This document shows positions 8,897 through 17,775 of a stretch of DNA of 64,000 bases, in pieces. The stretch's first letter is position 1. The number at the start of each line of letters is the position of its first letter. Source of the stretch: CAVQAH01 sp963784195 (GTDB taxonomy: Bacteria; Acidobacteriota; Vicinamibacteria; Vicinamibacterales; 2-12-FULL-66-21); contig CAWARA010000018.1 of NCBI GenBank assembly GCA_963784195.1, positions 1 through 64,000 on the forward strand. The letters are read 5' to 3'. A program made the position numbers and the translations under genes. The notes beneath the pieces were generated by a model. It saw nothing but the letters and a program-made list of their open reading frames with translations. It was not told where the DNA came from and made no database searches.

Positions 8897-10276
8897 CTAG
8901 GTTCCGCTACCAACCGCGCGCAGCTTGCGCAGGATCCGGTCCTGGATCCAGTGCGAGTCCCACCACTCGACGGGGTTCACCATGCGTCCGTTCAGGAGCA
9001 TCGTGAAGTGCAGGTGGTCGCCGCCGGCGAGGCCGGTCATGCCGCTGCGTCCCAGCGTCTGTTCTTTCTCGACGGTCTGGCCTGCCTGCACCTCGATCGA
9101 CGATAGGTGCGCATAGAGTGACTGCACGCCCATGCCGTGATCCAGGATCACGCAATTGCCGTAGATGCCGAGCTCGTCCGCAAACAGGACCTTGCCGCGA
9201 TTCGCGGAGACGATCGGCGCGCCGGCGAGCGAGGCCAGGTCGAACCCCAGATGCACCTGGCGATCGACCTCTTTGCCCTTGTAGACGTAGGTTCGTTGAT
9301 CGGCGAACGCCGATTCCACCGCGCTGTTGGTGAACGGGTGGAACACGACACCCTTCCACAGCATCTCGGGCGCGGTCTGCTGCGCGAAGGACGCGATCTT
9401 CTCCGCGTTCTTGCGGCGCAGCTCGCCGTTGATCGCCAGGAATTTCGTGACGGTATCCCCTTCCGGCTTCACTTCCGTCGTCCCTTCGAGAATCGCCGGG
9501 ACCACGCGGTCGAGGAAGCGATCGTCGAGCTCGATCCGGCTCTTCTTGAACGGCTTCGGGAACGTGCGATGGTCGAAGTCCGCGCGGGCGGTATTCCCGG
9601 CGGGATCCCGTGCGAACACGCGCATCGGTACGTTCACATCCTGGTCGTACAACAACGCGAAGAACGCGATCCGCACGGCGGGGTCGTTGATACGGACCCC
9701 TTCGACGGTCGCTCCCGAGGCCGGGAATCCGGGATACTCCACGTCGCCGACCACCACGCCCGATTGCACGTCCTCGGGCGACACCCGGTAGATCACCATC
9801 TCGGTGCCACCGTGGTTGACGTAATGGTGCGTCGACACCACAGCCACCCGCGGACGTTCGAGCCTGACCTGAAGGTCGCGTGTCGCGCTCGACTGCGCTT
9901 TCCTGATCCCATACACGACCGGACGCGTGGCCGTCACGAGAAGACGCGCGGCGCCCGACTTCAGATCCGGCACCGACTGGCGATCGATGACGTGCGTGAT
10001 GACGATCTTGTCGCCCTCCTGCTTCGTCTGCGCCTTGCCCGGCTCGCTCAGGTTGAACAGCTGAACCTGTTTCCCGTCCTGCTCCAGGACGACGCGGAGA
10101 TCGGCGAGCACCGTGTTCGGCGCCGAGACCGAGACCTCGACGGGCGAGGAGGTGCCAATGAACTTTTCCGGTTTGCCGATCTGGATGTCAGGCCCGGGCA
10201 TTCGCCCGGCAACGATCCACGCGCCACCAGCAACGGCGACGGCGAGGACGATGAGGATGATCAGGAAACGACGCAT
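8897..10276 (-). CDS. M23-family metallopeptidase, membrane-anchored
   Basis: 459 residues from ATG 10276. I prefer this start to an in-frame one 60 bp upstream because the leader MRRFLIILIVLAVAVAGGAW is a good signal anchor and the upstream DNA is a repeat array. A long N-terminal beta-rich region precedes the LytM/M23 domain. Metal ligands are visible in HLGFD (first His and Asp) and DHLHF, with ILDHGMGVQSLYAHLS between. The enzyme should cut peptidoglycan cross-bridges in the periplasm, or act as an activator of an amidase. It is probably expressed alone; the divergent neighbour begins at 10545. Confidence 0.85.
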   Translation of the reverse strand: MRRFLIILIVLAVAVAGGAWIVAGRMPGPDIQIGKPEKFIGTSSPVEVSVSAPNTVLADLRVVLEQDGKQVQLFNLSEPGKAQTKQEGDKIVITHVIDRQSVPDLKSGAARLLVTATRPVVYGIRKAQSSATRDLQVRLERPRVAVVSTHHYVNHGGTEMVIYRVSPEDVQSGVVVGDVEYPGFPASGATVEGVRINDPAVRIAFFALLYDQDVNVPMRVFARDPAGNTARADFDHRTFPKPFKKSRIELDDRFLDRVVPAILEGTTEVKPEGDTVTKFLAINGELRRKNAEKIASFAQQTAPEMLWKGVVFHPFTNSAVESAFADQRTYVYKGKEVDRQVHLGFDLASLAGAPIVSANRGKVLFADELGIYGNCVILDHGMGVQSLYAHLSSIEVQAGQTVEKEQTLGRSGMTGLAGGDHLHFTMLLNGRMVNPVEWWDSHWIQDRILRKLRAVGSGT

Positions 10277-10304
10277 GGGTGATGATGATAGTTCATTGGA
10301 CGGG

Positions 10305-10520
10305 GGTTCACACGGGGGTTCAAGCCGAGCGTTCATGACGAGGGTTCATCGACGATGAGGTTCAAGACGAACACCGCGGCGTCGGGATAATCAGTCTCGC
10401 GACCACTCGCGACCTCCGCATCCGCGTGCGAACCCTCGTGATGAACCCCCGTCGTGAACGCTTCGTGATGAACCCTCGTCGTGAACCCTCGTCGTGAACC
10501 CTCGTCTTGAACCCCCGTTC
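10305..10520. repeat. TGAACC 12/13-bp repeat array, two opposed blocks
   Basis: Between the divergent M23 and cupredoxin genes, GGTTCA units (12-13 bp apart) fill about 10305-10355. TGAACC units fill 10442-10520 with starts at 10442, 10455, 10469, 10482, 10495 and 10508, i.e. a 13-bp period with one 14-bp step. The two blocks are in opposite orientation, so TGAACC reads toward the nearer gene on each side. About 90 bp of unique DNA separates them and presumably carries both promoters. Confidence 0.7.
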
Positions 10521-10544
10521 TCCACGTGATATTCAGGTACGGAT

Positions 10545-11330
10545 ATGCCCTCGACATCTCTTCATATCAACGTCGTCGCTTTCCTGGCAGCTGCGTCGCT
10601 GGTCGTCGCAAGTAGTTGCGGCGGCACCGAACAGGCGCCGGCAGCAACTGCTCCGCCACCAAACGCAAAGCGGGTCGATGCAGCGAAGGCCGGGAACGTC
10701 GCCGGGCGCGTGACGTTCGAGGGAACGCCACCCGCCAACGAAAAGATTCCGATGGGATCGGACCCCGTGTGCGCTCGCGAGAACAAAGGCGGCGTCAGCT
10801 TCGATACGGTTGTGGTCGACAATGGCGGCCTCGAAAACGTGTTCGTCTACGTCAAGGACGGTCTCGGCGATTATTACTTCGACGTACCCACAGAAGCCGT
10901 GACGCTCGATCAGAAAGGCTGCCGGTATACGCCTCACGTTTTGGGCCTTCGCGTCGGTCAGGCGCTCGAGATCGTCAACAGCGACGCCACGATGCACAAC
11001 GTGCACGCGGTGCCGAACGTGAATAGCGAGTTCAACTTCAGCCAACACTTGACCGGCATGAAGCAACAGAAGACGTTCACCGCGCGCGAGGTCATGGTCC
11101 GGTTCAAGTGCGACGTCCACACCTGGATGAGCGCCTACGCAGGCGTGCTGGATCATCCCTATTTCGCCGTGACGGCGAATGGAGGACAATTCCAGCTGAA
11201 GGGCTTGCCTGCCGGCACGTACACGGTGGAAGCCTGGCACGAGACGTTGGGGACGGCGAGCCAGAGCGTCACCCTCGGTGAGAAGGAAGACCGCAACATC
11301 ACGTTCACGTTCAAGGCCACAACGAACTGA
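10545..11330 (+). CDS. Cupredoxin-like lipoprotein with carboxypeptidase-regulatory domain
   Basis: 261 residues. A signal peptide ends in VVASSC, a lipobox-like site with Cys near residue 25, followed by an Ala/Pro linker. The middle holds a blue-copper-like fold: LEIVNSDATMHNVHAVPNVN and MVRFKCDVHTWMSAYAGVLD give His, Cys and His/Met candidate copper ligands. The last 60 residues (FQLKGLPAGTYTVEAWHETL) are a carboxypeptidase-regulatory beta domain. Such proteins sit beside respiratory oxidase genes. Here the next gene makes heme O, which supports a periplasmic redox or copper role. The two genes are 22 bp apart. Confidence 0.75.
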   Translation: MPSTSLHINVVAFLAAASLVVASSCGGTEQAPAATAPPPNAKRVDAAKAGNVAGRVTFEGTPPANEKIPMGSDPVCARENKGGVSFDTVVVDNGGLENVFVYVKDGLGDYYFDVPTEAVTLDQKGCRYTPHVLGLRVGQALEIVNSDATMHNVHAVPNVNSEFNFSQHLTGMKQQKTFTAREVMVRFKCDVHTWMSAYAGVLDHPYFAVTANGGQFQLKGLPAGTYTVEAWHETLGTASQSVTLGEKEDRNITFTFKATTN

Positions 11331-11352
11331 GCACGCTGACTTTACGACCTGT

Positions 11353-12702
11353 ATGAAATCGAACGCCGATGTGCTGGCGGTCCCCGTCGACCGCACCCGG
11401 ACGACGGATTACGTCGCGCTGGCCAAGCCGCGTCTCAACTTCCTGGTCGTCATCTCCGCTCTCGCGGGTTACATAATGGGCGGCGGCGAGACCAGCCAGG
11501 TCCTTCGGCTTCTGGCGACCCTCGCGGGTACCGGCCTGGTCGCTGGCGGCGCCTCGGCGCTTAACCAGATCATCGAGCGCCAGCCTGATTCCCTGATGCG
11601 GCGTACCCGAACGCGGCCCCTTCCGGACAGGCGGCTGATGCCGCGCGAGGCGCTGGTGTTCGCAGTGGTCCTGTCGGCGTTGGGGCTCGCGATTCTCGCC
11701 GCCGGCGCGAATGTGCTCAGCGCCGTGGTCGCGTTCGCAACGCTGGTTACGTACGCCGCCGTTTACACGCCTCTCAAGCGTCTCACGTCCTTTTCCACCG
11801 TCATCGGCGCCATACCGGGCGCCCTGCCACCCGTCATCGGGTGGGCCGCTGCGCGCGATTCGCTGTCGCAAGGCGCGTGGGTTCTCTTCGGTATCGTGTT
11901 TCTGTGGCAGCTTCCCCACTTCCTGGCGATCGCCTGGATGTACCGGGAGGATTACGCATCGGCGGGCTTCCCCATGCTGCCCGTGATCGAGCCCGACGGG
12001 CGAAGCACCGCGCGCCAGGCAGTGGTCTACAGCGCCGCGCTCCTTCCGATGAGCCTCGCGCCCACTCTCACCGGCATGGCGGGACCGATCTACTTCACGA
12101 TCGCGCTGGTACTGACGCTGGTGTTCCTTGCGGTCACGATCCGTTTCGGGATGACGCGAGACGTCAAAGACGCGCGGCGGCTCTTTTTCGCCTCGATAGT
12201 CTATTTGCCGCTCGTCTGGATTTTCATGCTCGCGGATCGTCATCTGATCCGCGACTCCAATCCCGCCGTCTACTCCTCGTGCATGGCTATTGAGGATCTG
12301 CCCGCGCTCAACGCTACGCTCAACGCGATCGCTGCGACGCTGCTCGTGGCCGGCTACATCCTGATCCGCAAAGGAAAGATCGAACAGCATCGTCGCGTCA
12401 TGCTGACGGCATTTGCCACGTCCGCGCTGTTTCTGACGTCCTACCTGATTTATCACGCCAACGTCGGCTCGCGCCCGTTCCCTGGCCAGGGTTCGATACG
12501 GATCATTTACCTGACGATCCTGCTCACCCACATCGTCCTGGCCGCAGCGATCCTGCCGATGGCGTTGATCACGCTAAACCACGCCCTGCATCAGCGATTC
12601 GCCCGCCACGTCCCCATCGCTCGATGGACGCTGCCCATCTGGCTGTACGTCTCGGTCACGGGCGTCATCGTGTATTTGATGCTGTATCAGATTCGCTGGT
12701 AG
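11353..12702 (+). CDS. ctaB: Heme O synthase (CtaB/CyoE) fused to a DUF420 domain
   Basis: 449 residues. The first ~300 are protoheme IX farnesyltransferase: YVALAKPRLNFLVVISALAG, the prenyl-diphosphate site ALNQIIERQPDSLMRRTRTR, and YTPLKRLTSFSTVIGAIPGA, with about eight membrane helices. Residues ~312-449 are a DUF420 membrane domain with four helices (LPALNATLNAIAATLLVAGY, KGKIEQHRRVMLTAFATSAL, then SYLIYH). DUF420 proteins such as CtaM are linked to cytochrome oxidase biogenesis, so the fusion joins heme O supply with oxidase maturation. I chose ATG 11353 over an upstream in-frame start lying inside the previous gene. No oxidase subunits lie in the window. Confidence 0.9.
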   Translation: MKSNADVLAVPVDRTRTTDYVALAKPRLNFLVVISALAGYIMGGGETSQVLRLLATLAGTGLVAGGASALNQIIERQPDSLMRRTRTRPLPDRRLMPREALVFAVVLSALGLAILAAGANVLSAVVAFATLVTYAAVYTPLKRLTSFSTVIGAIPGALPPVIGWAAARDSLSQGAWVLFGIVFLWQLPHFLAIAWMYREDYASAGFPMLPVIEPDGRSTARQAVVYSAALLPMSLAPTLTGMAGPIYFTIALVLTLVFLAVTIRFGMTRDVKDARRLFFASIVYLPLVWIFMLADRHLIRDSNPAVYSSCMAIEDLPALNATLNAIAATLLVAGYILIRKGKIEQHRRVMLTAFATSALFLTSYLIYHANVGSRPFPGQGSIRIIYLTILLTHIVLAAAILPMALITLNHALHQRFARHVPIARWTLPIWLYVSVTGVIVYLMLYQIRW

Positions 12703-12817
12703 CTCGTAAGCATCTGAAAATACGCTGTTTAGCGTATCGCTCTAATGCTTTGAAGCAAGAAAGGGATAAATGGGAAACGGACGGGGATGCGCCGTTGCGA
12801 CGGGATCACGCGCTGCT

Positions 12818-13405
12818 CTATGACGCCCGTTCGAACGACGCCGCTAGTTGGGGAGCCGAGTGGACCACGTGCGGGTTCTCATCGAGGTAGTCCACTCCCT
12901 CGGCGGTGATGACGAACTCCGAGCTGTCGGAGCGCTGGATCAGCCGCTTCTGAATCAGGTACCACGTGCAGAACTCCAGGTGCTCGATCGGAATGCCCGT
13001 GAGCTTCCCGATCTCGCCCGGGAAGAGGCCGGGGTGCCTCGGGTTCACCCGCCGTTGTGCGCAGAGAATATCGAGGACGGTCAGGCGAACCATCTTGTCG
13101 TCACGCGACGATCCTGACGCCGAGGAGGCGAGGCTGATCAGCCGCCAGCGATCCTGCTGCATGTCGCGGTGCGCCACGTCGTACTTGACCCGGGCGTCCG
13201 GATCGCTCAGAACCAAATACGCTTCATGAATCAGCCGGAACTTCGCCGCATTGCCCGTCTCCTGGTTGTCCGGGTGATACCGCTGCGCGAGCAGTCGATA
13301 CACGCGCTGGACGGTGTCCGCCTCCGCGTTCGGACTGATCTGCAGCACTTCGTAGTAGTCGATCGACGTCGGTTTCTGCACAGACTCCTCGGTTCCAGGA
13401 GGCAT
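12818..13405 (-). CDS. J-domain (DnaJ-like) protein
   Basis: 195 residues from ATG 13405; a much longer in-frame extension upstream has no protein-like character. Residues ~15-80 form a J domain: IDYYEVLQISPNAEADTVQR, HPD at residues 44-46, then AYLVLSDPDARVKYD. The C-terminal half (LTVLDILCAQRRVNPRHPG, then LEFCTWYLIQKRLIQRSDS) looks like a winged-helix domain. Without Gly/Phe or zinc domains it is a class III co-chaperone that would deliver a client to an Hsp70. The C-terminal domain probably sets that client. Neighbours give no hint. Confidence 0.8.
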   Translation of the reverse strand: MPPGTEESVQKPTSIDYYEVLQISPNAEADTVQRVYRLLAQRYHPDNQETGNAAKFRLIHEAYLVLSDPDARVKYDVAHRDMQQDRWRLISLASSASGSSRDDKMVRLTVLDILCAQRRVNPRHPGLFPGEIGKLTGIPIEHLEFCTWYLIQKRLIQRSDSSEFVITAEGVDYLDENPHVVHSAPQLAASFERAS

Positions 13406-13787
13406 GGGCACAGTATGGGCCCTAGCTGAGCAGATAGCAAGGTGACGACCCGATCGGACGGGACGGCAAAGCATTGGAAATGCTGATGTCAGCATCATGG
13501 GTCGCAATTCTGCCGCGTCGGCAGACCGCAAAGTCCCCGGCAGGCCAGAATAAATCACTGCTGAGCACCAGGCTTTTCTGGCCGCTGCACCAGCCAACCG
13601 CCGCCTCCGAGTTCGTTGATTGTGGTGAATGTCCAAGCAGACTTCGCGGCGCCGTGAACGCTCACAATGGCAACAATATCAATGGCTTACGTGCGCTTTC
13701 GTAGCTCGACGTGGGTCGATCGCCAGCACACAAGCACTTCGAGCGACGAGCCACGAGCGACGAACCACGGTTGAGAGTCTGCGAACA
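13406..13787. other. Intergenic region with inverted and heptamer repeats
   Basis: No gene seen. Inverted repeats ATGCTGA-TG-TCAGCAT (13480-13495) and GGCCAGAA...TTCTGGCC (13543-13583) could be operators or terminator stems for the flanking minus-strand genes. Heptamers ACGAGCC, ACGAGCG, ACGAACC and then ACGG lie at 13746-13770, just downstream of the diguanylate cyclase stop codon. Confidence 0.4.
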
Positions 13788-15083
13788 CTAGTTCGCTACA
13801 CGGCGCAGCGATCGCTTGTCCTCGTACATGCGTTCGTCGGCGAGCCTGATGAGGGCGAGAACGGTGTCCATGTCCGGCGTGAGCTCGGCGCAGCCGATGC
13901 TGAGGCCGACACGTGACGGCAGTGATGTCATGTCGAAGGACCTGGCAAAGTTTCTCTGCAGGGCGACGCCTCGCGCGCGTGCTTCGTCTTCGCCGCACGA
14001 CAGCAGGATCAGGAACTCGTCGCCGCCCCAGCGAAACACGTAGTCGGCCTCGCGGATGTTGCTCAGCAGGAACGCGGCGACCCTGCGCAGCACCTCGTCA
14101 CCGGCGTCATGACCGAGCACGTCGTTGACCGCCTTGAACCTGTCGATGTCGATGAACAGGATCGACATCGGGATGCCGTGACGGTCGTGACGCTGCAGCT
14201 CGCGGCCGATGATCTCGTCGAAGAACCGGCGGTTGTGGCAGCCGGTGAGCGGATCGGTAATGACCATCCGCCGCAGCTTGCCCTGCGCCGACTCGAGGCG
14301 CCGGTTGGTGCGGCGCAGCTCCAGCGTCATCTCTTCGAACGTCATCAGCTGCATACCCAACGCGGCGATCAGATAGGGAATCAGGCTGAAGAAAAGAGCG
14401 GTCGACGCACCCGGCGAGCTCGGGGTCGGCACCTCGATCACGATCCAGACGTGCGACCCTGCGATCGTCAACAGCGACACGCCGACCACCGCGGCACCGA
14501 GCATGCGCACCTGACGCACCATCATCAGGTAGGCGAGCCCTGCCGCCGCCAACCCGCCGGCGATGAGGAGGTGGCCCGGCGCAAACACCGCGTTGGGGCC
14601 CAGCGCCAGCGGCGACAGCGCGAACCACATGAACACGGGAACGATGACGTAGGCGTAGCTGCGCGGAATCCGCAGTTTTGTCGGGTAGGCGTCGGCGCTC
14701 ACGACGAACATCAGGGCGCTCACCAATCCCAGGAACTGCGCGACCCCGTAGGCGAGCCATTCGGTGTGCTGGTTCGTGTAGGTTCGGGCGGCGATGATCA
14801 TCGACACGCCCAGCAACACCCAGCCGTTCACCCAGAAAAGGATGTACAGGCGGCGTCGATAGAAGAACAGGAGAAGCAGAAGCCCGGAAACTACGAACGC
14901 GCCGGCACCGACGAGGCTGCGCGGGTTGATTTCAGTCGGAGAGGGCGTGATCCCGAAATGCTCCGTCGCAATCACCTGCGCCGCCACGGCCGGCGCCGAG
15001 GCGAACGGCACGGCCGAAGCCACCGTGACGACTACCACGGCGGCAAGGACCATAAGCCAGGCATGACCCGGCACTCGATCCAT
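13788..15083 (-). CDS. Membrane-bound diguanylate cyclase (GGDEF)
   Basis: 431 residues. A signal-like leader is followed by about seven membrane helices between residues 55 and 245, then a short coiled linker (FEEMTLELRRTNRRLESAQG) and a GGDEF domain. The active-site motif is intact (RWGGDEFLIL, residues 351-360). The inhibitory RxxD site is present as READ five residues before it, so product inhibition by c-di-GMP is expected. TDPLTGCHNRRFFDE marks the domain start. The multi-helix sensor resembles 7TM/8TM input modules but is not identifiable further. It stands alone on the minus strand. Confidence 0.9.
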   Translation of the reverse strand: MDRVPGHAWLMVLAAVVVVTVASAVPFASAPAVAAQVIATEHFGITPSPTEINPRSLVGAGAFVVSGLLLLLFFYRRRLYILFWVNGWVLLGVSMIIAARTYTNQHTEWLAYGVAQFLGLVSALMFVVSADAYPTKLRIPRSYAYVIVPVFMWFALSPLALGPNAVFAPGHLLIAGGLAAAGLAYLMMVRQVRMLGAAVVGVSLLTIAGSHVWIVIEVPTPSSPGASTALFFSLIPYLIAALGMQLMTFEEMTLELRRTNRRLESAQGKLRRMVITDPLTGCHNRRFFDEIIGRELQRHDRHGIPMSILFIDIDRFKAVNDVLGHDAGDEVLRRVAAFLLSNIREADYVFRWGGDEFLILLSCGEDEARARGVALQRNFARSFDMTSLPSRVGLSIGCAELTPDMDTVLALIRLADERMYEDKRSLRRVAN

Positions 15084-15238
15084 GCACTTGTTTTTTGGGG
15101 GGAGCTGAAAAGAATCTTAGCACACTGGTGAACGCTGGTAGACGTTCGACCAGCGCCATCGCCAAGGTTCGGCGAGGCAGCCCGTGATGGTGTCGATCTG
15201 CGTTTCGAAATTGGTGGTTTTTGCGCTGAGGATTCTGG

Positions 15239-17661
15239 TCAGCGATAGATCAGGTACTGATTCCGTAATAGGCGCCAGCGGCTCTCGCCCGCGTTCCACG
15301 ACTGCGCGATGTTCGCCGGGTCGTCGCCGGCACGAATTCGCGCGAGCCCTTCTTTCGATCCGAACAGGCGTTCAGCCGCGTCGAGCTCGAACTTCGAGCC
15401 GTACAGCTTCTGCAGCAACGCGGCAATCTCGACGCCCACTCGGACCGGGCGCATGATGGCGCGATTGGTAACCACCATGAAAACGCCCTGACATTCCTGG
15501 CCGCTGTACTTGTTTGCGGTTGGCGTGAAACGAACAGGATAGAAACGAATGCCGGGAAGCCCACGGGCATTCAGAGCGTCGGAGAGGGCTACGCCGTCGA
15601 TCCATGGCGCGCCAATGTGCTCGAAGGGCGTGTCGGTACCGCGGCCAACCGAAATATTCGTGCTCTCGAAGGCACCGATACCGGGATACAGCGTCGCCTG
15701 AATCAGGTTGCGCATGTTCGGCGACGGATTGATCCAGGGGAGACCAGTCTCGTCGAACCAGGCGTCACGACGCCAGTTCTTGATTTCGACCACGGTCAGA
15801 TTCGCGCCAATCTTGTTCTCGGCGTTGAACAGCTTCGCGAGCTCGCCCATCGTCATGCCATGGCGAATCGGCATCGACATGTAGCCGGTGAACCCGAATT
15901 GCGCCTTGTCGAGCATCGGGCCCTCGACCTGGACTCCGTCGATCGGGTTTGGGCGGTCGAGCACGATCACCGGCAGCTGCCGCTTGGCCGCCTCTTCCAG
16001 CACATACGCCATCGTTGTCGTGTACGTGTAAAACCTGGCGCCAACGTCCTGGATGTCGACGACGAGGATGTCGAGCCCCTCGAGCGTTGCGGCAGTCGGC
16101 CGCCGAGTCTCGCCATAGAGCGAGTGGATCGGCAGGCCTGTCTTCTCGTCTGTGGCCGACGGGACGTTGGCGTCGAGCAGACCCCTGATGCCGTGCTCGG
16201 GGCTGAACAGGGCGACGAGCTTGACGTCCTTCGCCTTGAAAATCAGATCGATCGTGGTCGCGCCATCGCGGGCGCGGCCCGTGTGGTTGGTCACGAGCCC
16301 GACGCGTTTGTTCCGCAGCGCCGCGAATCCGTCGGCACGCATGACGTCGATGCCGCTGAGGACAGGTGCTCGCGCCGGCGTGGGCACTGAGCCCGAAGGC
16401 CCGAAGTCACGTCCAGTCAGCGCCGCACCTTCGAGTCCGTCGGGCAGCGTGGTGAGGGAAGCGGCGGCAACCGTCGCAACCCGCGCGCGAAGCGGCGTGA
16501 CATCACCCTTGCCGTCAGGGTGCACGCGGTTCGACAGGAAGATCACGTAGAGGCCAGTGGCAGGATCGATCCAGATCGACGTTCCCGTAAACCCGGTGTG
16601 ACCGAAGGATCCGACCGGCAGCAGCTCGCCGCGGTTCACCGAAAACGACGAGTCGATGTCCCACCCCATGCCACGCACGTTGCGCTCGGGATCCGGGGTC
16701 GCAGCCGTCGTCATCTTCTGAACCGTCAGGGGAGCAAGAATGCGGGTGCCCTGGTACGCTCCACCACCAAGCAACATGCGGGCGAAGATCGACAGATCCG
16801 CTGCAGTGCTGAATAGCCCCGCGTGGCCGGCAACCCCGCCCATTCGCCGTGCCGTGGGATCGTGCACGACTGCCTCTCAACATCCGCATGTCCGGGCCCT
16901 GGCACGGCCATCCGAGCGGCGTGCAGTTTTCCGTCGGGCGCAATCCTCGACGTCATCGACGGGGGAGGAATGAACGTCGTGTCTTTCATGCCCAGCGGCT
17001 CGAAGATCCGCTGACGCGCGAACTGATCGAGCGTCTGGCCGCTCACACGGCGGACGATGTCGCCGAGCAGGAAGAAATTGATGTCGCTGTAGACGAACCG
17101 TTCACCGGGTGCAGAGGCGGGCACTTCTTCGATAGCCAGGGCAATGGCGGTCTCGGAGCCCTGCCACGTGTCGGCCAGATCGACGTCCGGACGCAGCCCG
17201 GACACGTGAGTCAGCAGGTGCCGGACGGTGATGTCTGCCTTCCCGTAACGTTCGAACCCCGGGATGTAGCTCGCGACCCTGTCGCTCAGGCGGATTCGTC
17301 CCTGCTCGACCAGCATCATCACGCTCGTCGTCGTCGCCACAACTTTCGTCAGCGACGCGAGATCGAAAACCGTATCGAGCGTCATGGGCTCGACCGACGG
17401 AACGAGCGAGCGATTCCCGAAGGCCTTCTGGTAGACGATGCGGTCGCCCCGGCCGATGAGCACGACCGCTCCCGGCAGTTTCTTGTCCTGAATCGCCTCG
17501 CGCACGAGGGGCTCGATGAGTTCGAGGCGGCGCGCTTCGACCGTCGACTGTTCGGCGGCCACGGCGCCAGCCGGGGGCACTGGCGCGCCAGACGTGCTCA
17601 GCCGGGTGGTCGACTGCCCGGCCAAGCCAACCAGCAGGACCAGCGCCAGCAATTTGTTCAT
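15239..17661 (-). CDS. Serine hydrolase (beta-lactamase fold) fused to NamZ/DUF1343 domain, two frameshifts
   Basis: About 800 residues. A signal peptide is followed by a class C/PBP-type hydrolase domain with SLTK (Ser-x-x-Lys) and YSD in place of Tyr-x-Asn. The second half is DUF1343: VGLVTNHTGRARDGATTIDL, LVALFSPEHGIRG, DIQDVGARFYTYTTTMAYV. DUF1343 is the exo-N-acetylmuramidase family NamZ. Both parts act on peptidoglycan, which suggests periplasmic wall recycling. Two apparent single-base insertions lie near 16941 (after RIAP, resuming TENCTPLGWPC) and 16877 (after MLRG, resuming VVHDPTARRMGG). Removing both restores one continuous family-like sequence. The true translation start is near 17661. 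Confidence 0.85.
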
Positions 17662-17719
17662 GGACCTGGATTATACCTTTGCGTCTCGACGGGATTGGCT
17701 GCGACCGGAAGTCAGCAAG

Positions 17720-17774
17720 GTCCGGCTAAAGCCGGACTCTCTGGTGGATATTTTTGGTCCGGCTAAAGCCGGAC
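17720..17774. repeat. Paired GTCCGGCTAAAGCCGGAC hairpins (likely terminator)
   Basis: Two identical 18-nt palindromes, at 17720-17737 and 17757-17774, each with an 8-bp stem and AA loop, stand 19 bp apart around a run of five T residues. They begin immediately downstream of the stop codon of the minus-strand gene ending at 17776. In that direction each hairpin is followed by an A/T-rich stretch, so they probably stop its transcription. The same palindrome occurs at 8059-8076. Confidence 0.6.
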
Positions 17775-17775
17775 T

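Noticed and set aside
10276..10520. Repeat arrays as a CRISPR locus
   Set aside because: Period is only 12-13 bp without spacers of 30 bp or more, and no cas genes are in the window.
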